A DNA stretch of 17,949 nt, taken from positions 1 through 17,949 of the forward strand of contig CAZONX010000036.1 in the NCBI GenBank assembly GCA_964581295.1. Direction: 5' to 3'. Below the pieces are notes generated by a model that did no database searches, was not told the origin of the DNA, and worked only from the letters and a program-made list of their open reading frames with translations. The translations under genes and the position numbers were made by a program. Positions 1 through 6,480 of the stretch are shown in pieces; the stretch's first letter is position 1, and each line of letters begins with the position of its first letter. Origin of the DNA: JAHEEL01 sp964581295 (GTDB taxonomy: Bacteria; Actinomycetota; Acidimicrobiia; Spongiisociales; UBA5794).

Positions 1-39
1 CTCGGCTGCTCCGCTCGTGCGGCGCCACCAACTCAGCTG

Positions 40-1041
40 CTACTCCGCCAACGCTCCACAGATCGTCTCCGTGATCAGCGCTGCGACGGTGTACGGATCC
101 GCATTCGCGTTCGGGCGACGGTCTTCGATGTAGCCCTTGCCATCCTTGGCGGTCTGCCACGGAATCCTCACCGACGCTCCGCGGTCGGAGACGCCGTAGG
201 AGTACTCGGTCCACGGTGCCGTTTCATGCAGACCCGTGAGGCGACGCTCGATCCCTGCGCCGTAGACCTTGATGTGCTCGTCCGGGTTCACGGCCAACGC
301 TTCACAGGCAGCGATGATCGGTTCGTAGGACTCGCGCATGGCGGTCGTCGAGAAGTTGGTGTGCATCCCGGCGCCGTTCCAGTCACCCTCGACCGGCTTC
401 GGGTTGAGGTGAGCGGAGATGTCGTAATCCTCGGCGATTCGGTAGAGCAACCATCGGGCCATCCACAGATGGTCGCCGACCTCAACCGGTCCGAGCGGCC
501 CAATTTGGAACTCCCACTGACCAATCATCACTTCGGCGTTGGTCCCCGAGATCTCGATCCCAGCCTCCATGCACGCCTCGGTGTGAACCTCGACGACGTC
601 GCGCCCCCAGATCTCATCGGCGCCGACACCGCAGTAGTAGCCACCCTGCGGGGCCGGATAGCCACCGACCGGCCAACCGTGCGGACGACCATCCTTGAAG
701 AACGTGTACTCCTGCTCGAGGCCGAACCACGGATCCTGGTCCTGGTACTTCTCGTAGGCAGCGACGGCCGCGGCACGCGTGTTCGAAGGGTGCGGATCCA
801 TGTCTGGTGTGAGGACCTCGCACAGCACGAGAATATCGTCCCCGCCGCGGATCGGATCGGGGCGGACGAAGACCGGGTTCAGCACGCAGTCGGAGAGATT
901 CCCGGGCGCCTGCTCGGTGCTCGATCCGTCGAAGCCCCAGATGGGTGGCTCTTCGCCGGTCGGCACGATCTTGGTCTTGGAACGCAGCTTGGACGTCGGC
1001 TGCTGGCCGTCGACCCAGATGTATTCGGCCCGATATGGCAT
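40..1041 (-). CDS. glnII: Type II (eukaryote-like) glutamine synthetase
   Basis: This enzyme makes glutamine from glutamate, ammonia and ATP in the cytoplasm. The 333-residue product has the short GSII architecture rather than the ~450-470 residues of GSI. Visible GSII marks are FDGSSTEQA (residues 37-45), the GLEQEYT block near 107-113, GQWEFQIGP near 174-182 and the ATP-site block KPVEGDWNGAGMHTNFST near 215-232. The open frame runs on upstream to 1191. I chose the ATG at 1041 because the mature GSII N-terminus begins there and GGAGGA lies 4 bases upstream; the upstream translation is unlike any GS. The gene is divergent from glnA across a 188-base gap with candidate GlnR sites. GSII beside GSI is known in actinobacteria such as Frankia (from memory). 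I found no clear -10 box for this gene. Confidence 0.96.
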   Translation of the reverse strand: MPYRAEYIWVDGQQPTSKLRSKTKIVPTGEEPPIWGFDGSSTEQAPGNLSDCVLNPVFVRPDPIRGGDDILVLCEVLTPDMDPHPSNTRAAAVAAYEKYQDQDPWFGLEQEYTFFKDGRPHGWPVGGYPAPQGGYYCGVGADEIWGRDVVEVHTEACMEAGIEISGTNAEVMIGQWEFQIGPLGPVEVGDHLWMARWLLYRIAEDYDISAHLNPKPVEGDWNGAGMHTNFSTTAMRESYEPIIAACEALAVNPDEHIKVYGAGIERRLTGLHETAPWTEYSYGVSDRGASVRIPWQTAKDGKGYIEDRRPNANADPYTVAALITETICGALAE

Positions 1042-1095
1042 GGATTCCTCCGGTGTTCTGATCTGGTCCGGCCACGCAGGCGCGCGCCACCGGCT

Positions 1096-1111
1096 GAGTA
1101 CCCAGATACTC
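1096..1111. repeat. Inverted repeat GAGTA-N6-TACTC upstream of glnII
   Basis: Two perfect 5-base arms, GAGTA at 1096-1100 and TACTC at 1107-1111, are separated by six bases. This is the same 5-6-5 geometry as the GlnR-box-like pentamers at 1124-1161. It lies about 55-70 bases before the glnII start, where an operator could sit. The pentamer sequence does not match the GlnR consensus, so assigning it to GlnR would be speculative. Confidence 0.4.
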
Positions 1112-1123
1112 TGCCAGGCGGTC

Positions 1124-1161
1124 GTTACCCGCCCGTAACCGCAGTGTGAACGCTGTGTTTC
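1124..1161. promoter_or_regulatory. Candidate GlnR operator between glnII and glnA
   Basis: Four pentamers are spaced by exactly six bases each: GTTAC (1124-1128), GTAAC (1135-1139), GTGAA (1146-1150) and GTTTC (1157-1161). The actinobacterial GlnR consensus, recalled as gTnAC-N6-GaAAC repeated, fits the first three well (5/5, 4/5, 4/5) and the fourth poorly. The first pair is a perfect inverted repeat, so it reads the same toward both synthetase genes. It lies 15-52 bases upstream of the proposed glnA -35 box, and a GlnR-like regulator is encoded directly after glnA. Binding is inferred. Confidence 0.6.
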
Positions 1162-1176
1162 GTGGTCAACGACCAC
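1162..1176. repeat. Inverted repeat GTGGTC-N3-GACCAC abutting the glnA -35 box
   Basis: Perfect 6-base arms (1162-1167 and 1171-1176) flank AAC. The right arm touches the proposed -35 hexamer of glnA, a position typical of a repressor or activator operator. The regulator is unknown, and the repeat differs from the neighbouring GlnR-like pentamers. Confidence 0.45.
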
Positions 1177-1204
1177 TGGCACCATGTCCACAACGCCGTA
1201 CGAT
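1176..1204 (+). promoter_or_regulatory. Probable glnA-glnR promoter
   Basis: CTGGCA (1176-1181, 4/6 to TTGACA) is followed after 17 bases by TACGAT (1199-1204, fits TANNNT). A transcript start near 1211 would leave a leader of about 19 bases carrying GGAGG at 1215-1219, ten bases before the glnA ATG. Confidence 0.5.
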
Positions 1205-1229
1205 GGTGGCCCTCGGAGGCCAACACCAC

Positions 1230-2558
1230 ATGGATAGACAGCACGAATACGTACTGAGAACGGTCGAGGAGCGGGGCATTCGCTTCGTCCGACTCTGGTT
1301 CACCGACGTCTTGGGATTCCTCAAGTCGTTCGCGATCACTCCGGCGGAACTGCGGGTTGCACTCGAGGACGGCCTCACGTTCGACGGTTCATCGATCGAT
1401 GGCTTCTCGCGTACCTACGAAGCCGACATGCTGGCCAAGCCCGACCCGACGACGTTCCAAGTTCTCCCGTGGAAATCGGGCGACGACGGCGTCGCTCGGA
1501 TGTTCTGCGACATCGTCACGCCCGAAGGTGAGCCATTCGATGGCGACCCCCGCCAGGTGTTGCGCCGCACGATGAAGCGAGCATCCGACCTCGGCTTCAC
1601 CTTCTATGTCGCACCCGAGGTCGAGTACTTCTATTTCGCCGACTCCGGACCCGAGCCGCAGGTGCTCGACCGCGGTGGCTATTTCGATCTCACGCCCCTC
1701 GATGTCGCTCAGGAGTACCGACGGTCGACGATCGTCGCTCTCGAGGAGCTGGGGATCCCGGTGGAGTTCTCCCACCACGAAGTCTCGCCGTCTCAGCACG
1801 AACTCGACCTCCGCCACACCGACGCTCTCACGATGGCCGACAGCCTGATGACGACCCGGCTCGTCGTGAAGGAGGTCGCCATGGAGCACGGCCTATATGC
1901 GACGTTCATGCCGAAGCCGCTCGCCTCGTTCGACGGTTCGGGGCTGCACTTGCATCTGTCGCTCTTCGAGGGCGAGACGAACGCGTTCCACGCCGAAGGC
2001 ACCGAGTACGGCCTATCGAAGGTCGCCCACGGGTTCATCGCCGGCCTACTGCGCCACGCCAATGAGATCACTGCCGTCACCAACCAGTGGGTCAACTCGT
2101 ACAAGCGCCTCGTCGGTGGCTTCGACGCCCCCGTCTATGAGACGTGGGCGCGCAACGACCAAACGGCGCTGGTACGCGTGCCTGCGGCGCGGCGGGGCAC
2201 GTCCGAATCGACACGGATCGAGTACCGATCACCCGACCCCGCGACCAACCCCTATCTCGCCTTCGCCGTGATCCTCGCTGCCGGTCTCAACGGAATCGAG
2301 AACGACTACGAGCTCCCGGCCGAGATGGGCCACGACGTGCTCGGCATGAGCGACGCCGAGCTGCGGGCGTCCGGCATCGAGCGGCTCCCGACCAACCTAA
2401 ATGCGGCGCTACGGGTGATGGAGGATTCCGAGCTGGTCCGCTCAACCCTCGGTGAGCACGTATTCGAGTGGTTCCTGAAGAACAAGCGCCATGAATGGTC
2501 CCGTTACGACCAGCACGTGTCTCGCTACGAGCTCGAGGAATACCTCCCGGTGCTGTGA
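1230..2558 (+). CDS. glnA: Type I glutamine synthetase, alpha-like, without the adenylylation tyrosine
   Basis: This cytoplasmic, normally dodecameric enzyme forms glutamine. The 442-residue product carries FDGSS (51-55), the ATP-binding stretch KPLASFDGSG followed by LHLHLSL, the NQWVNSYKRL block, and RIEYRSPDPATNPYL. In beta-type GSI the modified tyrosine sits in a NLYDLP loop; here the equivalent reads roughly DVLGM after a shortened loop, so GlnE-type adenylylation should not occur. The frame is open from 1146, but GGAGG at 1215-1219 and the family N-terminus favour the ATG at 1230; the ATG at 1203 lies inside the proposed -10 box. The stop overlaps the next start (TGATG), so the downstream regulator is probably translationally coupled. 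Control is likely transcriptional through the upstream pentamers. GlnA2/3/4-type paralogues of actinobacteria are an alternative name. Confidence 0.95.
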   Translation: MDRQHEYVLRTVEERGIRFVRLWFTDVLGFLKSFAITPAELRVALEDGLTFDGSSIDGFSRTYEADMLAKPDPTTFQVLPWKSGDDGVARMFCDIVTPEGEPFDGDPRQVLRRTMKRASDLGFTFYVAPEVEYFYFADSGPEPQVLDRGGYFDLTPLDVAQEYRRSTIVALEELGIPVEFSHHEVSPSQHELDLRHTDALTMADSLMTTRLVVKEVAMEHGLYATFMPKPLASFDGSGLHLHLSLFEGETNAFHAEGTEYGLSKVAHGFIAGLLRHANEITAVTNQWVNSYKRLVGGFDAPVYETWARNDQTALVRVPAARRGTSESTRIEYRSPDPATNPYLAFAVILAAGLNGIENDYELPAEMGHDVLGMSDAELRASGIERLPTNLNAALRVMEDSELVRSTLGEHVFEWFLKNKRHEWSRYDQHVSRYELEEYLPVL

Positions 2559-3259
2559 TGTACGTTGCCGTCTACCCGCCGACGCAGTCCGCCGCCCTCA
2601 CCGGGGCGTTGATCGCCGCTGGCTACAGCCCCGTGCCCGTCTCGGACGTCGCCGATACCGCAGGGCGCGAGCCAGAACTCGGGTGGTCGGCTGCTGTTGT
2701 GGAACTCGCCGAAGACGCCGGTCTTGCCATGACCGTCGGCAGGAAGATTCGCGAGGAACTCGGCATCCCCGTTCTCCTCGTGGTCGACCGCACCCTCACC
2801 GCCGACCTCGCCTCCGAGGCGGGATTCGACGATTTCGTCCTCACCCCCGTCGACCAGACCGAACTCGGGGTGCGGCTCCGCAGGCTCGACATCGTCGACG
2901 CAGCCACGGCCGTCGACCCGGTCCTTCGCCATCTCGATCTCGAACTCAACACCGCCACCTACCAGGCGACGATCGCCGGCCAGCCGCGCGACCTCACGTT
3001 CATGGAATACGAGCTGCTTCGGTTCTTCGTGGAGCATCCCCAGCGAGTGTGGTCACGCGAGCAGATCCTGTCGAAGGTGTGGGGATACGACTACTACGGC
3101 GGTTCCCGCACCGTCGACGTCCACGTGCGGCGCCTTCGCGCCAAGCTCGGCGAGGAGCGGTCGTCCTGGATCGCCACGGTGCGGAGCGTCGGCTACCGCT
3201 TCGAATTGCCGCCTCCTACGGCATTGCACGCCCCCCGCGGAGCCGCTGGGCAAGGCTGA
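2558..3259 (+). CDS. glnR: GlnR-like orphan response regulator (OmpR family)
   Basis: The protein has 233 residues: a degenerate receiver (about 1-110) and an OmpR-type winged helix (about 125-216). The DNA-binding part contains WGYDYYGGSRTVDVHV and RRLRAKLG, very close to actinobacterial GlnR as I remember it, including the GG before S/T-R-T-V-D. The receiver is atypical, as in GlnR. The phospho-Asp position appears to be Glu49 (AVVEL), there is no acidic pair near the N-terminus, and the conserved Lys is Thr96 (VLTPVD), so classical phosphorylation is unlikely. The ATG at 2558 shares one base with the glnA stop; upstream in-frame codons lie inside glnA. The likely role is control of nitrogen assimilation, possibly its own operon and glnII. 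The 3' end overlaps the convergent gene by 44 bases. The OmpR assignment is certain; the GlnR orthology is a strong inference. Confidence 0.82.
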   Translation: MYVAVYPPTQSAALTGALIAAGYSPVPVSDVADTAGREPELGWSAAVVELAEDAGLAMTVGRKIREELGIPVLLVVDRTLTADLASEAGFDDFVLTPVDQTELGVRLRRLDIVDAATAVDPVLRHLDLELNTATYQATIAGQPRDLTFMEYELLRFFVEHPQRVWSREQILSKVWGYDYYGGSRTVDVHVRRLRAKLGEERSSWIATVRSVGYRFELPPPTALHAPRGAAGQG

Positions 3260-4034
3260 GCGGAACCACCTGGATGGTCGCGAAGCCGACCGCCACCAAC
3301 AGCACGACACCGATCATCAGCCAGCGCTGCCAGCCGAGATCGCTGCGGATATCGGTGACCACCGCGGTCGCCTCCTCCGCCGTGGATGTGTAGGTGCCGA
3401 GAAGCCGCTCCGCTTCGTCGAACTGGACCTGAAGGGCGACGAGATCGACGCTGATCTCCTCAGTCGCCTCCCCAAACTCCTCGAAGTCGTCGGCCAGTGC
3501 TTCGAGCGGCGCGGCCTGCGCCCGGAGCTGGTTCGGCAGCGGAGCGATGGCCGCTTCAAGTTCGGCAATGGCATCCTCGAACGGGATCTCCGGGTCGTAT
3601 TCGACACCGACGAAGCTGAGCACTCGCAGCGCACCGTCGACCACCGCCGCAGCACTCTCGATCGCAGGCATGGCCTCGAGCACGGCGTCGAGTGCATCCG
3701 GGACGTCGACGGTGACCACGGTGGTCGTGTCGGCAATCACGATTGCGGCATCGTCGAATGCGGTAGCGGCGACCGCTGCCGACGGCACGAGAGTGTCGAA
3801 CGAGTCGCTCACGATTCCGATGGTGTCCGCGGCGAGGGTCACAGTCTCATCGGCCGCCGCCACAGCGTCGGCCGTCACAACCAGCGAGCGATCCATCGAA
3901 TTTGACACCGTGAGGACGACTGCGATGCCGAGCAGAGCCGCCACCAGCGCGGCGATCAGCCCGCCGACCCCGACACCCACAAACAGACGCGCCAACCGGG
4001 CATCGTCCTCGGCCAATGCCGAGAACTCGTTCAT
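3216..4034 (-). CDS. Two-TM coiled-coil membrane protein of unknown function
   Basis: I do not recognise a family for this 272-residue protein. It has a short charged N-terminus, a TM helix at about 17-43, an Ala/Asp/Glu-rich helical region of about 190 residues with several heptad-like stretches, a second TM helix at about 236-256, and a basic tail (RLRGGRAMP). Two TM segments around a long loop predict both termini in the cytoplasm and the helical domain outside, as in sensor or chemoreceptor-like input domains, but no HAMP, kinase or signalling domain follows. The ATG overlaps the stop of the aldehyde dehydrogenase gene by four bases (ATGA), so it should be translated from the same message. 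Its 3' end overlaps glnR by 44 bases head-on. Confidence 0.8.
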   Translation of the reverse strand: MNEFSALAEDDARLARLFVGVGVGGLIAALVAALLGIAVVLTVSNSMDRSLVVTADAVAAADETVTLAADTIGIVSDSFDTLVPSAAVAATAFDDAAIVIADTTTVVTVDVPDALDAVLEAMPAIESAAAVVDGALRVLSFVGVEYDPEIPFEDAIAELEAAIAPLPNQLRAQAAPLEALADDFEEFGEATEEISVDLVALQVQFDEAERLLGTYTSTAEEATAVVTDIRSDLGWQRWLMIGVVLLVAVGFATIQVVPLSLAQRLRGGRAMP

Positions 4035-5545
4035 CCGAATTCGATGCCCTGTGCGAGTGGTAGCTCGCCCGACCAGTTGATGGTGACGGTCTGACGGCGC
4101 ATGTAGGCCTTCCAGGCATCGGACCCGGATTCGCGGCCCCCGCCCGTCTCCTTCTCGCCGCCGAACGCCCCACCGATCTCCGCACCCGATGTCCCGATGT
4201 TGATGTTCGCGATGCCGCAGTCGGATCCGGCAGCCGACAGGAACGTCTCACCGGATCGCACCGAGTCGGTGAAGATCGCCGAGGACAGACCCTGCGTGAC
4301 TCCGTTGTTGATCTTGATCGCCTCTTCGACCGTGTCGAACTCGACCAGGTAGAGGATCGGTGCGAATGTCTCGATCTGGAGAATCGGAGCGTCGACCGGC
4401 ATCTTGATGATGGTCGGCTCCACGAAGTAGCCCGGTCCGTCGATGACGCCACCGCCGTAGAGCACCTCGCCGCCCTGTTCTTGGGCGATCCCCACCGCAG
4501 CGGAGAAGTTGGAGACGGCGATCTCGTCGACGAGCGGCCCCATGAGGTTCGCGTCGTCGAGGGGATCCCCAATCTGGATGGTCGCATAGGCAGCGGCGAG
4601 GCGCCGGGCGATCTCGTCCGACACGCCGTGCTGCACGATGAGGCGTCGCAACGACGTGCAGCGCTGTCCCGCAGTTCCGACCGCGGCGAACAACGCGGCG
4701 CGGGTCGCCAGGTCGAGGTCGGCGTCGTCCATCACAATCATGGCGTTGTTTCCGCCAAGTTCGAGCAGGGATCGGCCGAGCCGCTTGGCCACTGCCGTTC
4801 CAACCTTCTCCCCCATGCCGCACGACCCGGTTGCGGAGACCAGCGGGACCCTGCGGTCGTTGATCATCACGTCGCCCACCTCGGCTCCCGAGCCGACCAC
4901 CAGGTTGAACACCCCTTCGAACCCCGAGCCTTCCATGGCGCGAGCAGCGAGCTTGTTGGTGGCGACGGCGGTGAGCGGAGTCTTCGACGACGGCTTCCAG
5001 ATCATCGTGTCACCGCAGACGGCGGCGATCATGGAATTCCAAGACCACACGGCGATCGGGAAATTGAACGAGGTGATCACGCCGACGGGACCGAGCGGAT
5101 GCCATTGCTCATACATGCGGTGTCCGGGGCGTTCGGAGGCGATCGTGAGTCCGTAGAGCTGGCGCGACAGACCGACCGCGAAGTCGGTGATATCGATCAT
5201 CTCTTGGACTTCGCCCTCGCCCTCTGCCTTGATCTTGCCCATCTCGAGGGCGACGAGGGCACCAAGAGGTTCGCGGTATTCGCGCAGCAGGTCGCCAATG
5301 ACCCTGACGAACTTGCCGCGTTCAGGTGCGGGGAGCATTCGCCACTCTGCGAACGTCTCGCTGGCGGAGGCGACCACCTTCTCGTAGTCGTCCTTGTTGG
5401 CGCGCTTGACGGCACCGATCCGCTCGCCGGTGGCTGGATTCTCGACCTCGAGTTCGGTGCCGCCCGTCTCGATCCAACCACCGGCATAGGCGCCGGGGCT
5501 GACATCGTCGAGATCAAGGGCGGAGAAGATGGCATCGCGGTTCAC
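4031..5545 (-). CDS. ALDH7-family aldehyde dehydrogenase (aminoadipate-semialdehyde/P6C dehydrogenase type)
   Basis: This NAD(P)-dependent dehydrogenase oxidises an aldehyde to the acid. At 504 residues it has full family length. The active site is complete: Asn161 (SFNFP), Lys184 (WKPS), Glu262 (LELGG) and nucleophile Cys296 (GTAGQRCTS). Antiquitin-like blocks place it in ALDH7 rather than the betaine, succinate-semialdehyde or proline branches: GTAGQRCTSLRRL, QGLSSAIFT, and the C-terminal TSGAEIGGAFGGEKETGGGR and ESGSDAWKAYMRR. The family's known substrate is aminoadipate semialdehyde, in equilibrium with its cyclic imine P6C, in lysine breakdown; that substrate here is inferred. The GTG at 5545 is supported by AGGAGGT just upstream. 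ridA lies 80 bases before it and the coiled-coil membrane gene overlaps its stop. Confidence 0.93.
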   Translation of the reverse strand: MNRDAIFSALDLDDVSPGAYAGGWIETGGTELEVENPATGERIGAVKRANKDDYEKVVASASETFAEWRMLPAPERGKFVRVIGDLLREYREPLGALVALEMGKIKAEGEGEVQEMIDITDFAVGLSRQLYGLTIASERPGHRMYEQWHPLGPVGVITSFNFPIAVWSWNSMIAAVCGDTMIWKPSSKTPLTAVATNKLAARAMEGSGFEGVFNLVVGSGAEVGDVMINDRRVPLVSATGSCGMGEKVGTAVAKRLGRSLLELGGNNAMIVMDDADLDLATRAALFAAVGTAGQRCTSLRRLIVQHGVSDEIARRLAAAYATIQIGDPLDDANLMGPLVDEIAVSNFSAAVGIAQEQGGEVLYGGGVIDGPGYFVEPTIIKMPVDAPILQIETFAPILYLVEFDTVEEAIKINNGVTQGLSSAIFTDSVRSGETFLSAAGSDCGIANINIGTSGAEIGGAFGGEKETGGGRESGSDAWKAYMRRQTVTINWSGELPLAQGIEFG

Positions 5546-5625
5546 GGTCGGACCTCCTAGCGGGGACGCTCGATGACTGAACGGTAGTCCTCGTTTGGGT
5601 CGCGGCCGTCCGTGACCAGGGTGCG

Positions 5626-6006
5626 CTAGCGCGCTGCGATCGTCTCGATCTCGACGACGAAACCGCCGGGAAGGGCCGAGACCTCAACCGTCGAACGCGC
5701 CGGTGGAGCGTCGCCGACAAAGGATCCGTAGACCTCATTGACAACCGGGAAGTCGCCCATGTCCGTCACGAAAATTGTGGTCTTGACGATGTCGTCGTAG
5801 CCGAGACCCACGTCACCGAGCACCGCACCGATGTTGCGCATGACCTGCTCGGCCTGAGGGCCGACGCCGCCTGGCACGGCGGTGCCGGTCGCGGGATCAA
5901 TTGCAATCATGCCCGACACGAACACGAACCCTGCGGCCTCGGTGATCACGCTGTAGGGGCCGAGTGGATTCGGGCCGCTCGGTGCTTCGTGAATCTGCTT
6001 GGGCAT
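5626..6006 (-). CDS. ridA: RidA-family enamine/imine deaminase
   Basis: RidA proteins are small cytoplasmic trimers that hydrolyse reactive enamine/imine intermediates to ketoacids and ammonia. This one has 126 residues and the family core: GPYS (16-19), the FVSGM segment near 29-33, and PPARSTVEV with the substrate-binding Arg104, then Glu119. The position of the E. coli Cys107 is Thr106, a frequent replacement. AGGAGG lies 6 bases before the ATG at 6006. It sits between erpA and the ALDH7 gene on one strand with short gaps (42 and 80 bases), so one transcript is likely. The pairing with an enzyme whose substrate is a cyclic imine is suggestive. Confidence 0.93.
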   Translation of the reverse strand: MPKQIHEAPSGPNPLGPYSVITEAAGFVFVSGMIAIDPATGTAVPGGVGPQAEQVMRNIGAVLGDVGLGYDDIVKTTIFVTDMGDFPVVNEVYGSFVGDAPPARSTVEVSALPGGFVVEIETIAAR

Positions 6007-6048
6007 GGAGCCTCCTGAATCGCTCGGGAGGCAGTCTATGAAGGTCCG

Positions 6049-6390
6049 CTAGTCGCGTTTGCCGCAAGTGCAGGAGTGACCGGTCTCGTTGGGATTGTCG
6101 ATGGCAAAGCCGGTGCCGTCAGTGCCCTCGTCCTTGAAGTCCACCGTGGCTCCCGAGAGGCGCTCGACGCTGGCCTCGTCGATTACCACCTTGAAGGTGC
6201 CCGCGTCGACCACCGCGTCCGTCTCCGACACGCTCGCGTCGAAGTACATGTCATATCGGAAGCCCGAGCAGCCGCCAGGGCGGGCACCGAGTCGCAGGGC
6301 AAGCGAGTCGTCACCCTCGTCCGCGAGCAGTTCTCGAACCTTGCTGGCCGCCGCATCGGTGAGTGCCACCGGGGTCATTTCAAGCGTCAT
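6049..6390 (-). CDS. erpA: A-type iron-sulfur carrier (ErpA/IscA/HesB family)
   Basis: A-type carriers deliver Fe-S clusters to apoproteins. The 113-residue product has the three ligand cysteines in order: Cys41 in GGCSGF, then Cys107 and Cys109 in SCTCG close to the C-terminus. The AIDNPNETG stretch before the last pair resembles actinobacterial ErpA (the Rv2204c group, from memory). The frame continues upstream to 6432, but the ATG at 6390 has a strong GGAGGAGG nine bases before it and matches the family N-terminus. A TAGAAT -10 box lies at 6423-6428. It is the first gene of a probable operon with ridA and the ALDH7 gene, and is divergent from mrp, another Fe-S cluster gene. Confidence 0.93.
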   Translation of the reverse strand: MTLEMTPVALTDAAASKVRELLADEGDDSLALRLGARPGGCSGFRYDMYFDASVSETDAVVDAGTFKVVIDEASVERLSGATVDFKDEGTDGTGFAIDNPNETGHSCTCGKRD

Positions 6391-6422
6391 GGATTGTTGC
6401 CTCCTCCGCACGTCGCTCGGCG

Positions 6423-6428
6423 ATTCTA
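6423..6428 (-). promoter_or_regulatory. Candidate -10 box for the erpA operon
   Basis: On the minus strand this reads TAGAAT, 32 bases before the erpA ATG, leaving room for a leader of about 25 bases that includes the Shine-Dalgarno. No convincing -35 is visible at 16-18 bases. Confidence 0.45.
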
Positions 6429-6467
6429 TCAACTATGGCCGTGTGTGGAATACGAATCTCTCGCGGA

Positions 6468-6473
6468 TAGGAT
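6468..6473 (+). promoter_or_regulatory. Candidate -10 box of leaderless mrp
   Basis: TAGGAT ends exactly seven bases before the GTG at 6481, so transcription would begin at or next to the start codon. No good Shine-Dalgarno lies before this GTG, which fits leaderless translation. The same geometry occurs at four other genes in the window. Confidence 0.55.
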
Positions 6474-6480
6474 CGAACGC

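Noticed and set aside
226..1149. A 307-codon plus-strand frame opposite glnII
   Set aside because: glnII has full family motifs on the other strand; this frame has the composition of a shadow.
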